Source: Mesaphorura yosii (taxonomy: Eukaryota > Arthropoda > Collembola > Poduromorpha > Tullbergiidae). From it: 64,000 nt of DNA. Every line of letters starts with the position of its first letter. The stretch's first letter is position 1. The position numbers were made by a program, and so were the translations under genes. The notes beneath the pieces were generated by a model that saw only the letters and a program-made list of their open reading frames with translations, made no database searches and was not told the origin of the DNA. Positions 1-11,499 of this stretch are shown one piece after another. The DNA lies in the NCBI GenBank assembly GCA_009869945.1, contig WIXG01000289.1, forward strand, positions 1 through 64,000, written 5' to 3'.

Positions 1-3000
1 GGGCTTCAATTTTTGTGTGAGCTACTCAGCTGGCAGCACGCGCACGCAGCGAAGCGTTTTAATATCAGACGACTGAAAATAACAATTAGGCAAGTAATTA
101 GTATTTTTAATCAAACCACCGAAATGCAGGGTAATTCACAATTCACAATTCTTGATAATCAGAGTTGCGATGAGACGAGGTTCCAACGCAAATATCAAAT
201 CTTGTGGCATAATGCATAAAATAATACATTTGATCTGTGATACGATAATTATCAATTATTATAATTAACCCTTCTGCGAGTGACCTTTCCTAGTCCTTTC
301 CCAGTCTAGTCGTTCAGTTCCTGTCCTACTTTAAATCGAATAATTAGAAAAGGAAAGATCTTTTCCTTCCCAATTTCACAAGTTTTGTATTTCTCGCGAA
401 CGCTTACAACTTTGTCATTTGCGTATGGATTTATTATCAAAATGAATACGAGTACGATAGTGAATTACGAGTACGAATACGACATATGCATAGATTTAGA
501 TCAGGACATATCACTTTGTAATACGAGTACGATAAGAGAAAGTGAATAAAACCAAGACAGTACGTATTTGATATTCAATATGGAGAGGTCTCAAGTAGAT
601 TGCACTTTAAAACAATGCGGATCAGTGCTTGCAGGAATTTGAACGTCTTCATAAGGACAAGACTTTGGCATGGCATGATTATGACCGTAATGCAGCCGTA
701 AAGTAGTAGTAATTTAATACAGAAGAAAGCAGAAAAAAAACAGGAGAAAGCCCACCACGCACATAATAATCGTATCTTTCATAACTTGTTAATAGAAATC
801 CACTTTCATGCGTGCGCGTGCTTTCGCTTCTACGAAGGAATTGAGCGACCGTCAGCAAAAACCCGAGTCGAGACGAGCGACTCATCTTTCTTAATATTCC
901 TAATATTTGGCGACCAGATAATAATCTCGTTCCATAACATACGTTATTGCATTATTCGGGCACTTGGACTTGGACCTGAATTACACTGGACTGGACAACG
1001 GAGCTGCTCCTGGAAATGAAATATTCTGTGACCGTGACTGTGACCAAAACTCGTGTCTAACGACGTTGTAATGCCGGCTTGATAGAAAATGATCACGGAA
1101 CTCGGCCATGCGATGCGGGAAAAGAAAGAAGAAAGAACGCGAGCGAACGAACGAAGCGGAACGCAAAATAAGCTATTTAGAGAATCATTACAAAAGTTGG
1201 GCGATCGACGAAACGAACGGTTGGCTGATGGCTGATGGTTCTTGATTCTTGAGCTCTGTGCTTGAAATGTGGAGCTTCAACTGGAAACTGGAATTTTGCG
1301 ATGAATTCGAGGGCCAAGTATTTTCGGGGCTGTTTCCAATACCTGGAAAGTCATTACACGATTCGCGATTCCTGCCATTATTATCTTCATAATGACAGAG
1401 CGAGCCAGCGTTCAATAATTTCCTGGTCTGAGCGCTGAAGTCAGAAAAGTGTTCTAGTGATGATAAGCTCCTCAATTCAGTGAAATTTCAGACTCCAGCG
1501 TGCAATCTTTCATTTCATCCATGAATTCGAATTTATTACGCGTATACGCGTTTGATGATAATTTTATAACAAGGCTCGCAGTAATTTTAATATAAAGTCT
1601 TGTAATCTTATTAAAATTTTGTAAAACGAGAGCCTTCTGCAGTACATTCATCGCTAATCGCGTTATTCAAAATATGCACAGCATAAAATGTTAATAGTTA
1701 GTTAATAGGAACTCAAAAAAGCGCTGGCGGGCGCACGGGAGTCAAAGTCGAAGAGTCCATCGCTCTCTTCCTTCCGCCGCGCGCGCCCGCTGTCTTTAAA
1801 TAATTGATACAAAGGCAGACCTGTAATTAGAAAGCTTTCAAAGGTGAAAAAGTTGTTAAAGAATTACTCCACGTTTAATCTTCGTAGCGCATTGACTTTC
1901 TACGGCTTGGGTTTGCAAAATTGTCTGCAGCTTTTGAACTTTGTCGTCATCTCACGACTTTTATGGGCTTCTTTCCACAAAGAGTTTATAAACTTGGCCC
2001 CGGCGTCATTATTTCAACAATTTCCGTCTTATCTTTTGTGCCGTGCCGTGCCGTGTCGAATTTAATGCGAGTCTGACAGTGATGATGGTCGTAGTCGTAG
2101 AAGATGCAGTGCAGGCAGGCAGAGTTAAAGTTAAGTACAGGCTGGCTGGAGTGAGTGCTTAAAGGCAGTGGCAGTGCCAGTGAATTGCAGCAGATGGTTT
2201 TAAGTTGAAAGGTTTTTTCATGGCCCGATGCCCTCATTCATTCATTCATTCATCCACTCACTCAGTAAACGCAACGCTCTCATCATACTTAACTAATTTT
2301 CTTCATTCTGCACTCGAAGCTGTCTGAAGTGAACTTTCCCGATCGGGCTTACTTTCTCCTTTCCTTTGCCATCTTTGCTCTGCCCTGCTCTGCAGTAATT
2401 CTGAAATTCCAGTGACGACAGGCGAAAGGCGTAGACGAAATGAACCAAAAAGCTTGGAATTCTGGAATTGCGTTGAACGCCATAAATGAATTTACAAATT
2501 CCTCGTTTTGGAGAACCTTTAATGCAAATTTGATGATGTGATCAGTGTTGAATCTCAACGCAGGCGTTGCGACGATCTCCTGATCTCGAAGTTAGGGTAA
2601 AAGAAAAACGGAAGAAGAATGTGATAATCTGCACAATTCTAATTCAATCAATGCGGCATTCTTCCAGTTTCTATACAGTTGTAGGAAAAAGCAGACGTAG
2701 AGTAGAAATGATGCATGGCCGGCGCCCAGCGGCAACTGAGCAGAACAGATTGGTCTTCTCTCCGTATGAATCTACGTCCACATTGCATTTTCCCCACCGC
2801 CAGCGTCGAGACGAGGCTCAAGAGAGGAGTGTGAGTGTGAAAACACGCGTACGTGTGGCGTTCGGAGCCCAGGCGCGGCGGTCCGGACACATGTCTGCGA
2901 GCAAATCTAACGCGAAAAGTGATCCTAATGCAATCTCCACTTAATGAAATGAAAAGTAACCTTTTATTTCGAGTTTCGCCACGAACAACATTCCCGCAGT

Positions 3001-6000
3001 CCCGCACTTCACTCGTGTTCGGTCCCCTTACTTTACTTTACTTTGATGATCCGGCACCCCAGACAAGACGTCTGCATTCCGCATCCGCTGGAATCTTTTC
3101 TCCAGTGCAGTCTCCAGGCCGGAAGAGGTTTGATTATGGTTCTGGGTGTTGGTGGCTTCCTGCGCTACTGCTAGGAATAAAAAAACCCACCGTCAAGCGT
3201 GGCGTGGCCGTAACTTTTGCGGCTGTGTTTTTAATGTGGTTCAACTTTTAACTTTCCATCCTCTTCACTTACTTGATTCAGCTTCAGTTCTTGTGATAAC
3301 ACTCTAAACTCGTAACTAAGAAGCAAATACTCGACGGCTCCGCTTCTTTTGTGCTGCTTGCTTCTTGCTTGCTATGGCTGTTCCGGGGTTCCAATTTCAT
3401 TCTATTAAAAAGTTTTCTGGTTAACAGACACGCACACGCAAAGACTACAAAAGTTTCACTGCTGGCTGAGCTGACTTCTTTGTCAGTGTTATTATTCGAC
3501 GTCTACGAGGAATAAAAGAAAAGGAAGAGATTGGATTCGAATTTCTCTGCCACCGCCGAGCAGAGCAGCTGAACAGCTGAGCTGACGTATAAGAAAGGAA
3601 AGGAAAGGAGTCTTCGAGCTTTTGCTATTAAAACTAAGTTAGTACTTGTAACTGTAGTTCGATCTTCCTTGATCTGTTGTTTCTCCAGAGGAAAAGTAAA
3701 ATAATGGAAGGAAAAGAGTAATTAGTTGAAAAATAACTTTAACTTTGGGGCTTTGCTTCCACTTGCTTGCTTTCGCCCGAATTACTGCCTTTATTGCCTG
3801 GAATTACTGACAATGAAAAGACGAATGGGCTCGGGCCGGCCGAGCCTGGAGAAAAGGCAGGGCTCTGGATTGTCTGAACGCTATGCTGGTGCTGGAGCCA
3901 TTTGTCATCTGCAACACAGAACAGAACTGAGATCAATGGACCATATTTTATTCATACAAATTAAATTACAGCAGCCGCAGCCCAGAAAACAATTCTGACG
4001 TAATTTGGCAGATTTCGTCTTGGTAAGTTAAGATTTAAGATTCTAATCCGAGCCCAACCGAATCTGAATCTGAATTGAATTGCAAATCATTCCCTTAAGT
4101 TTTAAGAGAAGTTGTCCCGCAGTTGTGGTTTGGTTTACTTTAAGGATAAGGATCCAATCATTGACTGACTGGCTGAATACTGGATTAAGTTTCTGAAGAC
4201 TTCACTTGACTTGGTTTGGTAAAGTTAGTCTCAAATTCATAGCCAAAGCCATACTCATGCCAAGTTTACTTACAAAAGGAGATTGCAGCACCTGGCTTAA
4301 AATATTCATCATTCATGTTCGCATTGTGTCTTGTTCACTGTAGAATTTTGTACAGAGCCGGAATTATGAATAATCCAGTACTTTAGAAACTTATTGAGAG
4401 CAGCTGAATGCTGAACGAATCAAGAACGGATGAGATCGTTCGTGTCTCGACTCAATTTCTTCAATGCAGAGCAGAAGAAGTCCGAATTCCGCATCCGAAC
4501 TCAGAATTTCGCGTGCAGTGCAGGTGCAAGAAGATGAAGAAGGAAAGTTGCCGTACATCGTGAAAAGATTAAAGAATTTCTCTCCAAAGCAGTTTGAGTG
4601 AGTCTCGAAATGAAACGATGAACAAAGGAGATTACAGATTAGAATGACTTCCGGGAAGGTTTCAGGCTTCAGTTGTTCAGCCCAGCTCCACTTCATCATT
4701 TCGATAGCACGCGACGCGATTTCCGATTAAATTCGTCCTTCGCCTGCCTGTTCAGGAAAAGTGGATTCGGGATCTGCGAACAAATTCGTGGAAGTGATTC
4801 GTAGAAGTTGGCAACGGCAGGACAAAAGATGTGACAATTATTATTTCAAGTGACTCGATTTACTGTGAAAATGTTCCAGCACGCAAGCATTCGTTTTCTA
4901 ATTACGAGTATCAAAAGGCCGTGCCCGTGCGCGGATGGGAGATTAGTTGGCACGATTACGAAATCCGTCTACGGCCGTTTTGGATCATTATTTTACGTGA
5001 TTCTGTAGTTCAGTGGCTGCTTTCTCTCATGTGGGAAATAGGAAAGGCATGCACTAATCAGTACATCGAAGACATAAATATCAGTTTTATTTCCACAATT
5101 CCACTTTCACTGTCTGCTCTGCATCGTTTGACAAGGCAGGAAAGTAAAGTAAGCTGAATGCTTGTTCACATACTCCTGCAGCAGCAGCATGAAGAGGATG
5201 AAACGGGAGATAACACCTTTGATATAATAAACCACTTATATACGCGTACACCCTTGGCTCCGTCGGTGGCAATGACATGAGCCGGAGAGAATGCGGATAT
5301 GTGCTAAATTATTCCCAAAGCATTCGCTTTTTACTTGTGCTGCTTACATTTGCAGCCGCATCACATCATTCGCGTTCGCCTGTATTATTTTGGTTGCTAT
5401 TATCGTGCTCGAAATAATCCGAATTAACGGCGTCGCCTGCGCTCGCACCTACGAAAAACTCTTAAGCATGCGTGCAGGTGAGAAAAAGACGAAAGACAGC
5501 TCATGTCAGTGAGAAATCAAAACGCGTGTCGTGGTGCCATTGAGCTCAGTATTTTGAGTCCGAGCATGGACGAGCGAGCGAGCTGTCCCGTCAATTCTGG
5601 ATCCTGACCCTTCACTCCATTTACCAGCATTCCGCAGGCGCTGGCCCTGCCGTGCGACTGACCCAAGAGACTAATTTTCTTGATGGGTTTCCACTGCCGA
5701 CCGCCTGGCTTCCATTTCTCGTCTCATACCTTCATATACAGAAAACTTAGAAAACGCCAACGCGGTACGCTGCTGAAGTGCACGCGTGCATTGGCACGGA
5801 GGCAAGAAAGCTCTGAATCTTTGAATCCATTGAAGGAGGACGAGAATGGGAATAGACACATTTCAATACAGCAGTGGCAATTCGAGATTGCTCCTCCGTC
5901 TTGCTGCCATAAAGGGTAACGTAATGTGTAACTGAATAAAACTGAATGAATGGTGAAAGCAGTGGCGAGGGCAATGCAGCCGTGCCGCCGCTCCAAAACG

Positions 6001-9000
6001 GGATGCTGAATGAAATGATGAGAAAGAAATGTCTTTTATGGGCACAAAGTACGGAAAACGGCATAAAAACACAATCCACGTGCGACGTGCGGCTGCACTG
6101 TGTGCCAGACTCGACGTAAAGAATGGCTGCGACGTGGGTGGACGTGAATCTTCAGCCTCGGCGTACGGCGCATGGAAACTGGCAACGGTAACCTGCGAAA
6201 CAACTTTTAATGTTATTCCGCTCTTTTATCCGGCGTGCGTGCACGAATCTCTTGATCTTGAATTCAGCATTTGTGTTCACGTTCGAGTTCGCCGTTTGCA
6301 TTCAGACTTGCTTTCTCTTCCCTGCGTTTCTTAAAAATAAAAGAAATATGAATTCTTTGTTGTTTGTTATGGTTGCTTTGCCCGTTGCTGCCTCCACCGG
6401 TCTTTGGAGACGATTTATCCTGAATTTGGTCGGTCAGGCTGCCGTGCTCGCGCCGTGCCTGCCAAAGTCTCTCCAGGGAAATCCAACTCCAGTGAAAACA
6501 CAAGTGAAAGGAGCGAGCGAAGAATGGAATTCTTTGCAGAAAGCAGAGGATTTGCTTAGCCTGGCTCCTAGAAACAAAAACAAGGCTCGACTAACGCTCC
6601 TACATCGGCTTTTGACTTGGCCTTTGGTGCGGCTTGACTAAGAAATCTTTTGCAACAACAACAACAATGACAGCATCTTTGCGCAGTTTTCTCCAGAATC
6701 TCCAGCATTATTTTTGCATCTACACTGCAAAGCAAAGATAAAGAGGATAAAGAGAAAGAAAGGAGAGCAAGTTTCTGTTTTGCTATCATGCATCACGTAT
6801 TTAAAATATTTCCAGTACGGTCTTGTTTTGTCCTTTCGTAATTAAAATTCTCCTTGTACGGCAGGGCACATGTGGCAGTCTCCAGAGTCCTCTTAAAATT
6901 CTGGAGTTTCTTCAGGATTAAGCTGGCACGGGCATTGCTCCTTTTCCATTACAAGCCGAAAAATACAAAATCCACGTTGGGATGACCCAATTTGGTAGGC
7001 CAGCCTACAATTGGCTATAATTGCAATAAATCGGGCGAAAGAATTATGATTATTGCCATTACATTACACATTAGAATTAATTTGAATGAAACTTACATAA
7101 ATATCTGGACAGGCCAAGTGCAAATACAAGTCACTATCTAAAAAACTTACCAGCAGAACCCTTAACTCGTTTGTCGTTGGCATTGCTTCGTTATCGCTAG
7201 AAAAAAAAGTAGACGAATTTGGTCGTTGGTAGCTGAGGGAAAAGCAGGGCAGGCAAAAGATGCAACTCCCCACAAATACAAACAGCATGATTAAAATAAT
7301 CCCATGTGTTCAATAATGCAATACATCTTCTGATTCTTCTTCTCCTGCTCTCGTACTCGAACTCGCTGGTGTCAAATAACTCATTCCCCATTCAGGCTGG
7401 GCTGGCTGGGCTCGACCAGGCTAATGGTATGGTAATAATCGGGCGCGGGCATGGGCACCGCACGAGCCTGCCAGCCTGGTGATTTCCATCTATTTTATTT
7501 CCCTTGTGGAATTAACAGGCAGGCAGCACTTTGTAGATTTCTTTTACTTCGATGCTTGGTTCGTTGGTCGTTGGTATTCTTGGTATTCGTATTCGTTGTA
7601 ATCACAATTTCACAATGTAGTTTAGTTTACTGCTTCAGTATTTCAGTAATGCACTGGCTCTGTATGTGGTCCTTTCACTCAACTCGGCATGGCAGTGAAA
7701 CTACTGTGATCTTAATGTAGACTGCAGGCTCCCTCCTGGCAGTGCTGCTGGCTGCCCGCTATTCGTTTTACTCGTTACTCGAGTTGCTAGTTGTTTCTGT
7801 TTTCCCTTGCCTTGATTTAAAAATGAAATGTATTAATTATTGATATTAAAATCAGTGCGAAAGCGGGCCAGTACTCGAGACTCGAGCCTAATGAGTCATT
7901 AAGGAATGAGATTTCATTCCTTATTGGCTGGCTTTCTTGGACAGCTCGGCCGGCGCCGGTAAATTTTTTCGTGCGCAAAAACCAGTGTTCAAGCAGTTTT
8001 AAGACGAGATTGTTCATAGCATCAATTTGTGTGGCAAACCATTAAAATAATTGCACGTCTGCAGTTGACAGCCAAGAGCCGCGAGTGGCCGGAGTGGCCG
8101 TCTGCTAAACTGCTAACTGCTAACCCATTTTATTATAGGCCACAGTCGACAGTCGCAGTCGCAGATTTCTTTTACGGCTCAGACCTCACCGGAATAATCT
8201 TCATGTCTCGACCAACGTGGAGCCGGAACGGAAACAGCGAGCAGGAATTGGAACTGGAAACCAACCTGGAAATTATTGTGTTGCTGCCGCAGAAGGAGCC
8301 GGTCAGACAAAAGTAAGTAGCCGTAACCTTACACGGCTGCCTAATAGTCTTGACATGAGTTACAGAGCCGTTGACCCCATTTTTACAAGAAAATCAATCA
8401 CCATTAATAACTGTCCTGTATTTCAGCAGTATTTCTACGCTTGTTCAGGTCCCTGGTGCCGGTTCGGGTATTAAGAATGTACAATTGTAATCTTGGACCG
8501 ACCATGTCCCGTGCCTGGCCTGAAACGCCTGCCTGGAAGTGAAAGTCCGGTAAAAGTAAAAGAAAGTACGACTGCAATAATAACACAACACCACACAGCC
8601 AAGAAGAATGGGCTGAGAGATGGAACAAGAAAAATTGTTTTCTATTTTTTACAAAGAATCCTTTTAGCAGAGTTAAACTCGGATTGCGAGCCGGCCAGAC
8701 TCGGGCAAGTTTCGGAAGGAAAAAAAGCAACCTCAGATCCTGAATGAAGGAGACCGTGAACCATGACTCCAGTGACCAATCTGTCAATTGTGCCTGACAC
8801 TGCACTGGCCTGCCTAGAGACGGCGATCGCGATTGAAGCGAAGAGCAAACTAATTCTGGCAAAGCATGAGTCAAGACTCAAGACGTGAATTGGCCGCAGC
8901 AGTAGTAGTGTACAAATTTCAGAGCTATGGAACTAACCTGAATCAACGCCTGAAAACCTGGAAAAAAAGTCTGCTTTCGACGGGTGCGGGCGATTGAAAA

Positions 9001-9296
9001 AAGGTTCAACGGACGCGGACTGCAATTGCTCAACGTGAAAAATGGACGGAATACTGCGCGAAACCAGGCTACTCTTCATTTGTTAAACTGGCTCGTGGAT
9101 CCTTCATCAGCCGACGCGTCACTTGACGTGGGAATTTTTGCAAAGATCATTTATCAGCCAACTGCCTGCCTGCCAGCACACGAAACAAGCACCTGCGCTG
9201 ATGGGAAACTCATTTCATGGACGCAGTTTGTAAAATTGCAAACATTTTCTGAAAAAGACAAAAGACATTGCAAGCATTGCAGAAAGCTAACTCTGA
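1..9296. other. Non-coding stretch, no supported gene
   Basis: I find no convincing gene in this 9.3-kb stretch. Open frames are short, overlap on both strands and have the composition expected by chance. There is a short ATTC tandem run near 2,233-2,254. A degenerate repeat of the decamer ACGAGTACGA lies near 446-536. One ATG-started frame of 36 codons at 8,203-8,310 runs into a good GTAAGT donor and could be a first exon, but I found no continuation. The stretch ends at the left inverted repeat of the transposon. Confidence 0.5.
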
Positions 9297-9404
9297 CCAG
9301 GGAGCCACGCGTACTGTTTACGAGCAAATTGTCGCGAACACAATTTTTTACAATCTTTCGGGTCTGAAAGAACTCGTCACTTACGGCAAACCCACCGGTT
9401 TTGC
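9297..9404 (+). repeat. Left terminal inverted repeat of the pogo-like element
   Basis: The segment begins CCAGGGAGCCACGCGTACTG and ends in CCCACCGGTTTTGC. It matches the reverse complement of 11,392-11,499 almost throughout, with a few substitutions and small indels in the middle third. Repeats this long probably carry several transposase-binding sites. Confidence 0.9.
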
Positions 9405-9591
9405 CATTTTGTTGCAGAATTTAATTTTAAAGTTAGTTAAAGTGGCTTGCAAGTTTTGCAAGAGTTGTTCCTTTTATGACTCTGCTTACTTTGAACCATG
9501 CGATTTCGAACGCGGAAAATAAACAAAGCAAACTTCTACCGTTTGTTACTCGTGCATTTAACGTGAAATAGAAGTCAAGTCTTGACCAAAA

Positions 9592-11270
9592 ATGGATCCA
9601 GTGAAAGTTGCTAGGAAATTTCTAACCCTTGTGCAAGACAATTTTACAGAAACAGAATCAGCAAGCCAATCACAAGAAGAAAACTCGTGTGATTTAGCGG
9701 AGGCATTATTTTCAATATTCAAGATTTTGATCCAAAAGCCTGAAACTCTTGACGAAAGCGTTGTACTCGATTTTGAAGACCTCAACGATGAATATGAGTG
9801 TGACGACTATGAAGATATTGAATCAGAACAATCGAGTCAAGAAAGCGAAGATCAAGAACGCCGATTCAAGAATCAATTCAATGTATCAAAGTTCGAAACT
9901 TCGTACATGCGAAAAGTAGTGGAATTTGCATCAAAAGTCAAAAACTTTAAGGCTGTCAAACATCGCTACCCAAGAGTGCTTTATCCGAACTACATTACGA
10001 GGTTTAAAGCATATTTGAGTGCGGATGGAACTAGAACACAGAAGCTAGCAACAATTAAGTAGGATGCCATCCTGACTCATTTTCTCTGGTCCTGACTTTT
10101 GTATCTGTTATTCTTCGCTTTACCAGGAAATCGGTATTGGAAAGGTTCTCATCGGGCCGGTCAAGGGGCCTACAAATTCATGATGATGACTTGAAAAGAT
10201 GGGCTCTTGAAGAATCGAGGATGCAAAAGTTTCCGAATTTTACGGCCAGCCCAACTTGGATTCTCGACTTCAAGAGGGCGAATAAGATCTGCTCGCGTAA
10301 AATTGTGAGAATTGTAACTAGCAACTTTCAAGCTGAAATTGGATCTGTTATTGAAACGGCAACAAATTTCGTCGCAAAATCTCGAAACGTCATTTGTCGC
10401 TTTCCTACGGATAACGTGCTCAATACGGACCAAAGTGGATTTAATTATGAAATAAAGTCGAATCGCACCTTGACAACCAAAGGAGAGAAAATCACATACG
10501 GTGCAGTCAAAAGCAAGTCGGCGGGTTCGCACTCCTATACAATACAACCTATTATATCTATGGCCGGCAAAATCGTTGGGAAATTATTTCTGTGCCTGCA
10601 AGAGCCGAAGGGTGATTTTGGAAAAATTGTAAAGAAAAATCTGTTTGACGCACCAAACATAGTAGCAGTGTCAAGCAAATCAGGGAAACTGTCAACGTAT
10701 CTTGTTAAAAAATTTTGTACGGATGCTCTTGTTCCATACGTGGAGGACAATTTTGTTCTGTTTTATGACTCATGGTCTGGACAGATTGACGACGAACTTT
10801 ACAACGATATTCTTCCAGAGGGAAGCGAACGATTGCAAATACCAGCTAAAACTACAGCCACTATACAACCTTGTGACGTGTACTTTTTTCAGCAGTGGAA
10901 AATATTTGTTAAGCACATGTTCAAAAGAGTAGCGCTGGATAATTTGAAGTATTATTTGCATAACAGGAATAACATCATTAAGCTTCAATCGTTGGTACAC
11001 AATCAGTTATCCGCTGCTAAATTCGAACCAATGATACAGTATGCATGGTATAAAAGCGGGTATCTTACGAAAAAGCCTGAAAATTTCGAGTCGGTGCTTC
11101 AAGTGTGCTTTCAATATCCTGCTAATTTATGCGTAGAAATTGATTGTGAAGAAACGTTTTTTGTTCGCTGCAGTTGGTGCGCAAAGTCTTTATGTTTCAA
11201 ACATTTTTTCGAGGAGTATCATTTTCACAAGACACCAACAGAGCACAACTCTTGTACCTCATTGCCTTAA
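9592..11270 (+). CDS. Pogo/Tigger-like DDE transposase, 536 aa, one intron
   Basis: The transposase cuts and inserts the element that encodes it. Exons are 9,592-10,058 and 10,127-11,270. The 68-nt intron has a GTAGGA donor and a TTTACCAG acceptor, and splicing keeps one frame of 537 codons. The first 155 residues end in an acidic stretch (about residues 60-90). A CENP-B-type helix-turn-helix follows, with DLKRWALEESRM then SPTWILDFKRA. Catalytic aspartates lie in LNTDQSGF (residue about 257), LFYDSWSG (370) and IQPCDVYFFQQW (406), a DD35D spacing. The C-terminus holds a Cys/His cluster (RCSWCAKSLCFKHFF). All key residues are present and there is no internal stop. Read without splicing, it would look like two broken frames. 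An AATAAA signal follows 23 bp after the stop. Confidence 0.87.
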
Positions 11271-11292
11271 AATTGTTATCACAGAAATTGTT

Positions 11293-11298
11293 AATAAA
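11293..11298 (+). terminator. Polyadenylation signal of the transposase gene
   Basis: AATAAA lies 23 bp past the transposase stop codon and inside the element, so the transposon appears to carry its own 3' processing signal. Confidence 0.55.
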
Positions 11299-11391
11299 AT
11301 TGTTATTTGTAGTAAAGGAGAGAGGCAATCTCAGGCACTGCGCGTGTGGCTAAGTGAGCGAAACTGAGAAATTCAATTGCGGAACGAAATC

Positions 11392-11499
11392 GCAAAACCG
11401 GTGGGTTTTTCGCAAGTCAAAAGTCCTTACAGACCTGAAAGATTGCAAAAAATTGTATTCGTGAAAGTTGGCTCGTAAACAGTACGCGTGGCTCCCTGG
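11392..11499 (-). repeat. Right terminal inverted repeat of the pogo-like element
   Basis: Reading 11,499 back to 11,392 on the minus strand gives the same order as the left repeat: CCAGGGAGCCACGCGTACTG at the outer end and CCCACCGGTTTTGC at the inner end. The two ends face each other, as expected for a cut-and-paste element. Confidence 0.9.

Larger units (their letters stand above)
9297..11499 (+). mobile_element. Pogo/Tigger-like DNA transposon, apparently complete
   Basis: This 2.2-kb element is bounded by near-identical inverted repeats of about 108 bp, both starting CCAGGGAGCCACGCG at their outer ends. Weaker similarity continues inward for another 20 bp or so. It carries one transposase gene with a CENP-B/Tc5-type DNA-binding region and a DDD catalytic core, which places it in the pogo branch of the Tc1/mariner superfamily. 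TA dinucleotides lie a few bases outside both ends (GCTAACTCTGACCAGG on the left, CCTGGTGAGTACATA on the right). This fits TA target duplication, but the exact boundary is uncertain by about 10 bp. The unbroken reading frame and well-matched ends suggest a fairly recent insertion. Confidence 0.88.

Noticed and set aside
8404-8874. 156-codon minus-strand open frame
   Set aside because: No recognisable domain, overlapping open frames on the other strand, and a composition that follows local base bias. Judged to be chance.
10059-10126. Internal stop in the transposase as evidence of a dead element
   Set aside because: The TAG at 10,060 lies inside a GT-AG intron. Removing it joins the two frames exactly.
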